Source: Rhizobium cauense (lineage in GTDB: Bacteria; Pseudomonadota; Alphaproteobacteria; Rhizobiales; Rhizobiaceae). Taken from it: 64,000 nt of DNA. The notes beneath the pieces are model-generated. The model was given only the letters and a program-made list of their open reading frames with translations. It had not been told where the DNA came from and made no database searches. The position numbers were made by a program, and so were the translations under genes. The stretch is taken from the NCBI RefSeq assembly GCF_019511525.1, contig NZ_JAEUAT010000004.1:124001-188000 (forward strand), in the 5' to 3' direction. Shown piece after piece: positions 57,215-64,000 of this stretch (position 1 is the stretch's first letter; the number at the start of each line of letters is the position of its first letter).

Positions 57215-58258
57215 ATGAAACTACTTGCACGGCTCGCCTTGAGCGCCGCCATCCCACTCTTCGTCCTGGACGCGGCCTTTGCCGGGGGCCTTGCCGGTGC
57301 ACCCGCTCCCTTCGACAAGGGCGGCGTTAAGATAGCACTGATCAGCTATATTTCCGCCGGAGACTTTTTCCAGGCTTATCAGGCCGGCGCCGAGGCGCAG
57401 GCAAGATCGCTCGATATCGACCTGCGTGTCTTCCCGGGACGCCAGGACGCTGCTGAGCAACGCGAACAGGTGCTGCAAGCGATCAACCTCGGTGTCTCGG
57501 CCATTGTGATCGATCACGGCCTGCCGGAATCGCTCGCAGATGTCGCCCAGCAGGCGCTGGACAAGGGCATCAAAGTCGTGGCTTTCGACGTGAACCTCAA
57601 CAACCCCAAGATCCCGCAGGTCGAACAGAGCGATCACGAGCTTGCACAACTGGGGCTCGACCAGGCTGTGAAGGACAACGGCAGGAATTTCAGCGCGGGC
57701 TATGCCTATGTCGCTGGCTTTGCGCCACTCGATCGTCGCAACGAGGTCTGGGACAAGTTCCGATCGGAAAATTCAGGCGTTTTGGAGAAGGCGCGTTTCG
57801 GTGTCGTCAATGACACGACTGCAACCTCGACAGCCGATCAGGCAAAGGCGGCCCTGTCGGCCAACCCTGACATCAGCGTGGTCTTTGCGCCCTACGACGA
57901 ATTTGCTCGCGGCGTGAAGCTCGCTGCGAACGATCTCGGCATAGCAAACAAGCTGAAAATCTATTCTGCTGATGTTTCGACGGCAGACATTCAGGAGATC
58001 ACGGAAGAGGGTAGCCCCTGGGTGGCAACCGTCGCAACCAATCCGGCAGTTGTCGGCGCCGTGTCCGTTCGCGCGGCCGCGCTCCAGGTTGCGGGCGAGA
58101 ACGTCCCGCACCAGATCGTCGTCAAACCGGCTCTGCTGACCCAGGAGAGCCTTCGGGCGGCAGGGGTCAAGACCATTGAGGACCTCGCTCAGAAGGTTCC
58201 GGCCTTCAGCGCGAGCGACGCAGCAACCGCAAGCTGGATTCCGGACAAGCTTTTCTAA
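57215..58258 (+). CDS. Periplasmic binding protein of the second CUT2 importer
   Basis: A 347-residue receptor with a Sec signal (MKLLARLALSAAIPLFVLD, cleaved near AAFA). It has a type-1 periplasmic fold: KIALISYISAGDFFQAYQAGA, AIVIDHGLPESLAD and VFAPYDEFARGVKLAA. Placed opposite its own ATPase and permease. Confidence 0.88.
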   Translation: MKLLARLALSAAIPLFVLDAAFAGGLAGAPAPFDKGGVKIALISYISAGDFFQAYQAGAEAQARSLDIDLRVFPGRQDAAEQREQVLQAINLGVSAIVIDHGLPESLADVAQQALDKGIKVVAFDVNLNNPKIPQVEQSDHELAQLGLDQAVKDNGRNFSAGYAYVAGFAPLDRRNEVWDKFRSENSGVLEKARFGVVNDTTATSTADQAKAALSANPDISVVFAPYDEFARGVKLAANDLGIANKLKIYSADVSTADIQEITEEGSPWVATVATNPAVVGAVSVRAAALQVAGENVPHQIVVKPALLTQESLRAAGVKTIEDLAQKVPAFSASDAATASWIPDKLF

Positions 58259-58330
58259 GCGCCCAATTTCGATCCGTCGGCGGGGCAACATGCGCCCGCC
58301 GGTGCCGTTTCATGAACCGGAGTCTGCCCC

Positions 58331-59530
58331 ATGAGTCAGTCTAACGTCCTCTTTGCAACCAATCGTAATACTAGCCGGGAGGATTTGTTCTCCCGTGCAG
58401 AGGCCATTTCGGCCGACCTTTCAAGGCGTGCCGCTGAACTTGACCGGGAGGGACGCCCGCCGCTTGCCGAGATCGTCAAGCTCAAGAATTCCGGCCTTTT
58501 GAATGCCCTGCATGCGCCCGAGACGGGTGGCGGCGGATTGGACTGGGTAGACGGGCTGAAGCTTACGCGCATTCTCGCACGTGGCGAAAGCTCCATCGGT
58601 CAGCTTCTCGGCTACCACTATGTCAACAGCCAGTATGTCTACTGGGCGTTCGACGAGGCGCGAGCCCGCGTCCTTGGGAACGAAACAGTTGCCAGGAACC
58701 TCTATTGGGGGGCTGCGGTCAATCCACGCGATCCCGGTCTCGTCCTGACCCGTCGCGGCGGGGGCTACGTGCTGAACGGAAGCAAGTCGTTCTCCACGGC
58801 GGCGCACGTGTCAGATTACATCAACGCGAACGCAAGCCTCGACGGCGAGGTTGTCGGTTTTGCGGTTCCTACAAGTCGCCCAGGCTATACCGCCAATGAC
58901 GACTGGGATAATTTCGGCCAGCGCCTGTCTGACAGCGGCAGTGTCGAGTTTCATGACTTCCCGGTCTATGAAGAGGATTTTGTCGATGCGCCGCATGCTG
59001 CACCACCCGTGCTTGCCACCTTCAACACGCCCCTGATTCAGCTGGTCTTCGTCAATTTCTATCTCGGTACGGCAGAGGGTGCGCTGCAGGCGGCGATCGA
59101 CTACGTCAGATCCACGACCCGACCCTGGGTTACATCCGGCGTCGAGCGCGCTGCAGACGACCCGTATATCCTCGAACGCATTGGCGAATTCACCGCGGCC
59201 CTGAAAGCCTCTGTCGCACTGGCCGACAGTGCAGCAGCGGCCGTCCAGGCCAGTCTCGCCAGAGGGCATCATGTAAGCGAACGGGAGCGCGGGGAGGCGG
59301 CAGCAGAGGCCTATGCCGCCAAGGTCCATGCGACACATGTGTCCCTCGACATCACGTCACGCGTCTTCGAACTGACAGGGGCTCGCTCCACCGCTGAGCG
59401 GCATCGGTTCGATCGATTCTGGCGCAATGTTCGCACCCATACGCTTCACGACCCAGTTTTCTACAAAGCCAAGGAAGTTGGGGAGTTCGTTCTAAACGAC
59501 AGGGTTCCGGAAGTGAGCCTCTACAGTTGA
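58331..59530 (+). CDS. Acyl-CoA dehydrogenase-fold flavin monooxygenase, DszC/SfnC-like
   Basis: A 399-residue protein with ACAD architecture, but the usual catalytic Glu context (IYEGTS) is absent. Instead it has family features of DszC/SfnC: GESSIGQLLGYHYVNSQYV, NLYWGAAVNPRDPG and the C-terminal FDRFWRNVRTHTLHDPVFYK. These enzymes use FMNH2 and oxygen on sulfur compounds. It follows the binding-protein gene by 72 bases. Confidence 0.9.
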   Translation: MSQSNVLFATNRNTSREDLFSRAEAISADLSRRAAELDREGRPPLAEIVKLKNSGLLNALHAPETGGGGLDWVDGLKLTRILARGESSIGQLLGYHYVNSQYVYWAFDEARARVLGNETVARNLYWGAAVNPRDPGLVLTRRGGGYVLNGSKSFSTAAHVSDYINANASLDGEVVGFAVPTSRPGYTANDDWDNFGQRLSDSGSVEFHDFPVYEEDFVDAPHAAPPVLATFNTPLIQLVFVNFYLGTAEGALQAAIDYVRSTTRPWVTSGVERAADDPYILERIGEFTAALKASVALADSAAAAVQASLARGHHVSERERGEAAAEAYAAKVHATHVSLDITSRVFELTGARSTAERHRFDRFWRNVRTHTLHDPVFYKAKEVGEFVLNDRVPEVSLYS

Positions 59531-60180
59531 ACAGCCTTTGTCGCGGCTCGGTCCGCCCAACGTGACAGTCGGACACCTTCCTTGGCGCTAGGGTCTTTCC
59601 GAAACAGAGGGTCCGGGAAATTTCTCCTTTCCGGGCCTAGAGGCCAGGACTCTCAGGCGCAGGCTAGATCATAGTACACAACGCGGCACGCTACCGCACC
59701 ATCGTCTGCCTTCGTCCAGCGCTGCAGGAACGGACGTCCCACGGCAACCGCGGATTTGATCGATTTCCTTCTCCGCGCGTTGCGCCAGAGACACCATCAT
59801 CCCACCAGCCCTCAGGTGTCGACAAATACCAGAACCCGACAATCGCGTTCGCTGTAGTCCGCGAAGGTTCGATGGCAAGCCAGGGGCTGGGTAACGCACC
59901 TAAAACGATTAAAAAAACTTTAATCGATTTTAATTTTGGCTTTCAAAATTTCGTGTTGCGGCGCGAAATAAAACTGGTTTCATTCAGTCCCGTCGCATTG
60001 TGGAGATACGGAACGGCCGTCAAATTTCCTTCTAACATCGCGGTTTAAGCCTGCTCGGTTTCCAAGGCCCGCCTCCGCATTGCCCCGCTGGTCGAAACGA
60101 CCTCAGCTAACCGCCTTGTCCGCTGATTGACGCTCTTACGCCGACTGATCGCCCATCTCATTCTTAAAGGATTCAGACTG
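59531..60180. other. 650-base non-coding, partly AT-rich region
   Basis: No frame has convincing similarity. Contents: a GC hairpin-like stretch near 59610-59640, and an AT-rich patch at about 59900-59960 with a palindrome at 59906-59926 and a copy of the 12-base core of the purine operator on the minus strand at 59940-59951. It may mark a rearrangement scar. Confidence 0.45.
59906..59926. promoter_or_regulatory. LacI-like palindromic operator candidate
   Basis: CGATTAAA aaaac TTTAATCG is an 8-base perfect inverted repeat. It overlaps a second palindrome, AATCGATT (59922-59929). Paired AATCGATT-type sites are typical of LacI/GalR family operators. No matching regulator is in the window. Confidence 0.5.
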
Positions 60181-60525
60181 ATGACCTTATTCGAAGCATA
60201 CCTCGATGGCCACAGGAACAGATTGCTGAGCGATGAACTGATCGTCGTATTGCGCAATATTACTCAGGCTACGAGGCAGATATCGGACAGCTTGAGAAGC
60301 TCATCATTGTCTGGACTGACGGGAACAACCGATGCCATCAACATCCAAGGAGAAATCCAGAAGCCGCTGGACGTTCTCTCCAACGAGGTAATGTTGGACG
60401 CGTGCCGAAAGTCACCAGCGGTGAGTTTTGCCGTTTCGGAAGATCCGGTCATCTTCGGCTCCAGCCAGGAAGTGGCTAAAATTCGTAACGCCTACAATGT
60501 GGAGCCTGCGTTGCGGGCCGTGTAA
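60181..60525 (+). pseudogene. Truncated class I fructose-1,6-bisphosphatase
   Basis: A 114-residue frame beginning MTLFEAYLDGHRNRLLS. It resembles the N-terminus of bacterial FBPases (NIQGEIQKPLDVLSNE, SFAVSED), but stops before the catalytic DPLDGSSN motif of the full ~330-residue enzyme. The last ~25 residues (VIFGSSQEVAKIRNAYNV) do not match. It is most likely a remnant; a domain-only protein is less likely. Confidence 0.6.
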
Positions 60526-60740
60526 GTAAACATTCGACGCGTGCGACCCCTGTGGTGGGACGCGGCCGTTCGCGAAATTGGGCGCTTCATACGGGGGACG
60601 ACGTAGGCGGGAAACTCACATTCGCTGGACCAGACGGTTATTCATTCCCGCGCGGCGAATGATATGCGAAATGGAGCGTGTTCGATTCTTATCAAATATA
60701 TCGCGCAGGTGACCCGGTCGAATAGATTGAGGGTCCGGCG

Positions 60741-63590
60741 TTATGATGCGGCTCGCGTCAGCATTTCTTCAGCTGCCTTCAAATCCGCGGTGGTCTCGCC
60801 TTCGTCAAACTCATTGACGATTGGCTGAAGGATGGCCGCGGCTTCTTTCTTTTTGCCGCAGTCCGCTTCAAGAGCAGCGAGATCGCACGAGGCGCGTAAT
60901 TCCCATCCTCGTGCACCCATCTTCCGACTTGCGTCGATGGCGGCCGCAATGTTCCTTCGTGCCTCATCCGAAGGTGAAATCGAGCGCAAGAGGTTCCCCT
61001 TCATGCGAAGGAGTTCCGGTTTGTAGCAAAGGTCACCGTTGGCTTCGACCGATTGGATGGCATTCTCGATCCGCTCCAAGCCTTCGTCGACTTTGCCCAA
61101 CACCGCCAAGCCCTTTATCAGCGAGAGCTCGAGCATGGTGGTGAAGACTTCATAGTTCGACCCATGCAGCCTCTCGATGCATCGACGAATGATATCGACG
61201 CCTTCGCTGGGGTCGCCCCGGCGGATGGCGACTTCTCCTTCGAAGCCTTTCGCAACCGATACGTAGGGCGACAAGGAGTGCAGCCCCGCGCGGGATACCA
61301 GCCAGTCAATGTGCGCTTCCGCTCCGTCTAGGTCGCCGCGCCAAAGGAAAACAGTGATGCCACCGAGGAGTGCGATGCAAAGCGTTAGCGAATGATCCGC
61401 TTCAGCTGCCTCCTTGATCGTCTGCCGCGCCCGGGAATCCGCTCGGTCTGGAAAGCCCTGCAGCCAAAGGTTCCTTGCCAGTATTCCGCCTGCTAGCCCG
61501 CGCCCATGGAAGCCGACATAACTGCCCGATACGCGGCTCGGCAGCGGATCGCTCAATAACGCGGCCTCCAGTTCCAGCCTGGCGTGGCCGAGTTCGCCGC
61601 AGAAGTGCAATGAGTTGCCGAGAAAGAAGTGTCCAAGCGACATCGCGGATGGCTCTTTGGTTTTCTCAGCAACAGAAGAACACCGAAACCCACATTGGAG
61701 CGCCGATTTGAAATCTCCCGTTCGGAGATGAAACATGTTCAATGGGCCGAGAACCCTTAGCTGATCGACCGCGTCACCTCGTTGTTCTGCTATCTCGAGG
61801 CTTCTGGTGAGCGCGGGGAGCGTGTCACGGCCGCCCTCAAGATACATGCGGGAAATTCCGCGACCAGCCTGAAGATGCATCTCCTCACGGCTTCCCTGCC
61901 GATGATCACCCATTGCAGAAAGAGCGCGCTCGGACCAGCGCTGGCATTCGGGAAAGAGCGACATCGCCTGAAATACAGGAACCGCCGCAGCGGCAAGACT
62001 GATGCCGATGTCGGCGTTGCCGTTGTCGCCAAACGCCCATTCCAGGGCCGCACGGACGTTGTTAATGCCAAGGAAATAGGGCAGTCGCTCCGGTCCGCTG
62101 GACAACGCTGGCCAATCCGGGCCGAACTGCTCCAACCATCGCCGGTAATAGGATGCATGGCTTTCCGCCAGTCCCACGCAATCTTCTTCAGTTTGCCCAT
62201 GAAGCGCGTAGGCGCGCGTGGTATCGAGCAATCGATAGCGCATCATCGCGCCAAACGAGTTCGCGCTCAAAAGGGACTTGGCAACGAGACTATCGATGGC
62301 CCCGAAGAGTGAAGGTCGATCGAGGGAAGGAGTCGCAATCACTTCCCAGGCGGCGTCAAGCGTGAAATCGCCAACAAAGATCGCCAGTCTCCGAAGTACT
62401 GTGCGATCCGGTTCAGACAGCAGCCCGAAGCTCCAATCGAGCGTTGCCTGAAGAGTCTTGTGACGAGGCGGCGCATTACGCGATCCCACCCAGGCGAGGG
62501 CAAGATGCTGATCAAGTAGGGCTGCCGTCTGGGTGAGGCCGTAGGCCTCGACCCGCCTCGCGGCCAGTTCCAGCGCAAGGGCCATGCCGTCGAGCTTCCG
62601 GCAAATCGTCGCGATGATATGCGCGTCCTGGTCAGTTATGGCAAAGGTCGCGCCGCTTGCAGCAATCCGTTCGACGAACAATTGGGAAGCCGGATAGGAT
62701 AGGATGGCTTCGGCAGTGATTTCCGGATCGTCAGGAGCGCAGGCCAAGGTGTCGAGCTTGTAGATGCTTTCGCCTTCAATCCTGAGAGCTTCGCGGCTCG
62801 TGACCAGGATGCGCACCTGCGGTGCGACATCGATTATGCTTGCCGCAAGGTCTGCCACGGTTTCGACCACGTGCTCGCAGGTGTCGAACACAAGAAGGAT
62901 ACGCTTGTCACGGAGATAGGCGAGCAAGCTGGGTCGCACGTCATCGGAGCCGACCGGTATTCCGAGCATGGACGCGAGGGCAGGCGAAACGAGTGATGGA
63001 TCGCTCAGCGTTCCGAAATCAGCAAGTACCGCCGCTCCATCGAACGTCGACGCCACATGGTTTGCCAATGCAATTGCGACGGTGGTCTTGCCAACGCCCC
63101 CACTCCCCACAATGGAAACGACAGGAAACCTCGACAGCCTCTCCGAGAGATCAATGATGTCACGCTGGCGCCCGACCATGCGTTCCAATCGATTGGGAAG
63201 ATTGGCATGCCTGAATTTTATTCCGCCATCAGTGAGAAGCAGGGCAGGGGTCGAGTTTGTTTTGATCGGCGCGACGAAGCAGTAGCCCCGGCCGGGAATA
63301 GTAGTGATATATCGAGCACCATCCTGCCCATCGCCGAGGGCCTTGCGCAGACCGGTCATGTGAAAGCGCAGGTTACCCTCTTCAACGACAACGTCCGGCC
63401 AAATCCGGGCCATCAGGTCGCTTTTGCCCAAAAGCGTGTTCGGAGTGGATACAAGTGCGATCAGAAGGTCCAGAGCGCGTGCTCCAAGCTCGACAGGAAC
63501 ACCATCCTTTTCAAGAAGCCGCTGACCGATGTTCAAACAAAAGGGGCCGAAGGACAGCTCCCCTGCTGCATCGCCACCAGCCCGCGTCAT
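60741..63590 (-). CDS. Large winged-helix / P-loop NTPase / TPR-like regulator
   Basis: A 949-residue protein. Residues about 1-105 form an OmpR-type DNA-binding domain (LLGKSDLMARIWPDVVVEEGNLRFHM). Next is an AfsR/NB-ARC-like NTPase with Walker A GSGGVGKTTVAIALA and LVTSREALRIEG. The C-terminal 500 residues are TPR-like helical repeats. The class is common in rhizobia and of unknown role. ATG at 63590 follows AGGGGGA; GTG at 63608 is less likely. Confidence 0.88.
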   Translation of the reverse strand: MTRAGGDAAGELSFGPFCLNIGQRLLEKDGVPVELGARALDLLIALVSTPNTLLGKSDLMARIWPDVVVEEGNLRFHMTGLRKALGDGQDGARYITTIPGRGYCFVAPIKTNSTPALLLTDGGIKFRHANLPNRLERMVGRQRDIIDLSERLSRFPVVSIVGSGGVGKTTVAIALANHVASTFDGAAVLADFGTLSDPSLVSPALASMLGIPVGSDDVRPSLLAYLRDKRILLVFDTCEHVVETVADLAASIIDVAPQVRILVTSREALRIEGESIYKLDTLACAPDDPEITAEAILSYPASQLFVERIAASGATFAITDQDAHIIATICRKLDGMALALELAARRVEAYGLTQTAALLDQHLALAWVGSRNAPPRHKTLQATLDWSFGLLSEPDRTVLRRLAIFVGDFTLDAAWEVIATPSLDRPSLFGAIDSLVAKSLLSANSFGAMMRYRLLDTTRAYALHGQTEEDCVGLAESHASYYRRWLEQFGPDWPALSSGPERLPYFLGINNVRAALEWAFGDNGNADIGISLAAAAVPVFQAMSLFPECQRWSERALSAMGDHRQGSREEMHLQAGRGISRMYLEGGRDTLPALTRSLEIAEQRGDAVDQLRVLGPLNMFHLRTGDFKSALQCGFRCSSVAEKTKEPSAMSLGHFFLGNSLHFCGELGHARLELEAALLSDPLPSRVSGSYVGFHGRGLAGGILARNLWLQGFPDRADSRARQTIKEAAEADHSLTLCIALLGGITVFLWRGDLDGAEAHIDWLVSRAGLHSLSPYVSVAKGFEGEVAIRRGDPSEGVDIIRRCIERLHGSNYEVFTTMLELSLIKGLAVLGKVDEGLERIENAIQSVEANGDLCYKPELLRMKGNLLRSISPSDEARRNIAAAIDASRKMGARGWELRASCDLAALEADCGKKKEAAAILQPIVNEFDEGETTADLKAAEEMLTRAAS

Positions 63591-63676
63591 GGCATTCCCC
63601 CTGAGCACCTCCGCCGGGTTCGTTATACCCCAACGGCTTCCTCGGAGCCAACATTCGGTTTGCGTACCTTCAGTGC

Positions 63677-64000
63677 TCAGACGAGATTATAAAACGCTTG
63701 GATGTTCCCGCGAGTTGCTCTGCAGTATGGGCACTCAAGGCGAGCCGCTTCGATCAAAATAAATGCAGTCTCGCGATCCAGCCCCGGCAGGCAGATATCC
63801 AGACAGACGCCAACGACGTATCCGTGGTCGTCCGAGGATAAATGGACGTTGGCGTATATCCTGACATCGGCCTGGAGCTTGATCTGCCTGAGGTCGGCGA
63901 CATGCTTCAGCGAACTTGCGAAACTTGCCGACCACGCGATCGCTACAAGCTGTTCCGGGTTGGCGCCCGGCCGATTGCAGGCAGGATTTGAAAGCCTGAT
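63677..64000 (-). CDS. OsmC/Ohr-family protein, 3' part only
   Basis: The frame is open past the window edge; the visible 107 residues end at TGA (63677). It has NPEQLVAIAWSASFASSL and the Ohr C-terminal CPYCRATRGNIQAFYNLV. Ohr's peroxidatic Cys sits in the A-C-F position of the first block, but Ser is seen here; the resolving-type Cys in CPYC is kept. It may be an OsmC relative without classic Ohr peroxidase activity. Confidence 0.75.
   Translation of the reverse strand: MRLSNPACNRPGANPEQLVAIAWSASFASSLKHVADLRQIKLQADVRIYANVHLSSDDHGYVVGVCLDICLPGLDRETAFILIEAARLECPYCRATRGNIQAFYNLV

Noticed and set aside
59669..59899. 76-codon minus-strand frame in the 650-base gap
   Set aside because: No family similarity, no clear ribosome site and a composition like its surroundings; I treat the region as non-coding.
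63735..63935. 66-codon minus-strand frame near the right edge
   Set aside because: It is a shifted shadow of the Ohr/OsmC-like frame ending at 63677, which has clear family motifs.

Overview
The window looks like a chromosome, chromid or large plasmid segment from an alphaproteobacterium of the Rhizobiales, most likely a Rhizobiaceae relative. The evidence is the high G+C coding bias, dense operons with 4-base ATGA stop/start overlaps, many ABC and tripartite importers, a PuuE-UraD fusion, and DctB/DctD-like, SorC, MocR, LysR and AraC regulators. I see no rRNA, tRNA, CRISPR array, insertion sequence or phage genes. Genus-level assignment is inference.

Layout. (1) 72-9342: a minus-strand branched-chain amino acid (probably isoleucine/valine) degradation operon, SDR dehydrogenase - thiolase - acyl-CoA dehydrogenase - bkdA1 - bkdA2 - bkdB - lpdV, with a divergent AraC-type regulator. 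(2) 9403-27670: a purine catabolism island. It holds an NCS2 purine permease, allA-alc-puuE/uraD on the minus strand, the divergent uraH-xdhA-xdhB-xdhC operon, and a convergent eight-gene minus-strand operon. That operon encodes a Rieske protein, a Rieske-less oxygenase catalytic subunit, a GST-like protein, an 8-oxoguanine/guanine deaminase-like amidohydrolase and a BMP/nucleoside-type ABC importer. The island covers nearly every step from imported purine to glyoxylate and urea, but urate oxidase is not in the window. (3) 27698-29026: four small hypothetical genes. (4) 29269-36750: a DctB/DctD-like two-component system followed by a tripartite tricarboxylate-type transporter with two binding proteins (tctC-tctB-tctA-tctC2). 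(5) 36840-41034: LysR regulator with aldo/keto reductase, a glycerophosphodiesterase and a SorC regulator. (6) 41280-44603: one 1107-residue protein fusing 2-oxoacid dehydrogenase E1 alpha, E1 beta, a lipoyl domain and a beta-ketoacyl-ACP synthase III. (7) 45103-48286: a vWA protein, a MocR regulator and an EamA exporter. (8) 48299-59530: two ribose-type (CUT2) ABC importers with a DszA/NtaA-like and a DszC/SfnC-like flavin monooxygenase. (9) 59531-64000: a 650-base AT-rich non-coding stretch with a LacI-like palindrome, a truncated fructose-bisphosphatase remnant, a very large winged-helix/NTPase regulator and the end of an Ohr/OsmC-like gene.

The best candidate for an undescribed system is the operon at 19344-27527. 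A Rieske domain, a catalytic oxygenase subunit lacking its own Rieske centre, and a GST-like protein are encoded by overlapping genes, as in the NdmC/NdmD/NdmE N7-demethylase of caffeine-degrading Pseudomonas. Here they sit in one operon with a purine-type deaminase and nucleoside-type importer, facing xanthine dehydrogenase. I infer a pathway that imports and salvages an N-methylated or otherwise modified purine (for example 7-methylguanine) into xanthine and then to glyoxylate and urea. A second candidate is the E1-lipoyl-KAS III fusion, which could make a ketoacyl product directly from a 2-oxoacid.
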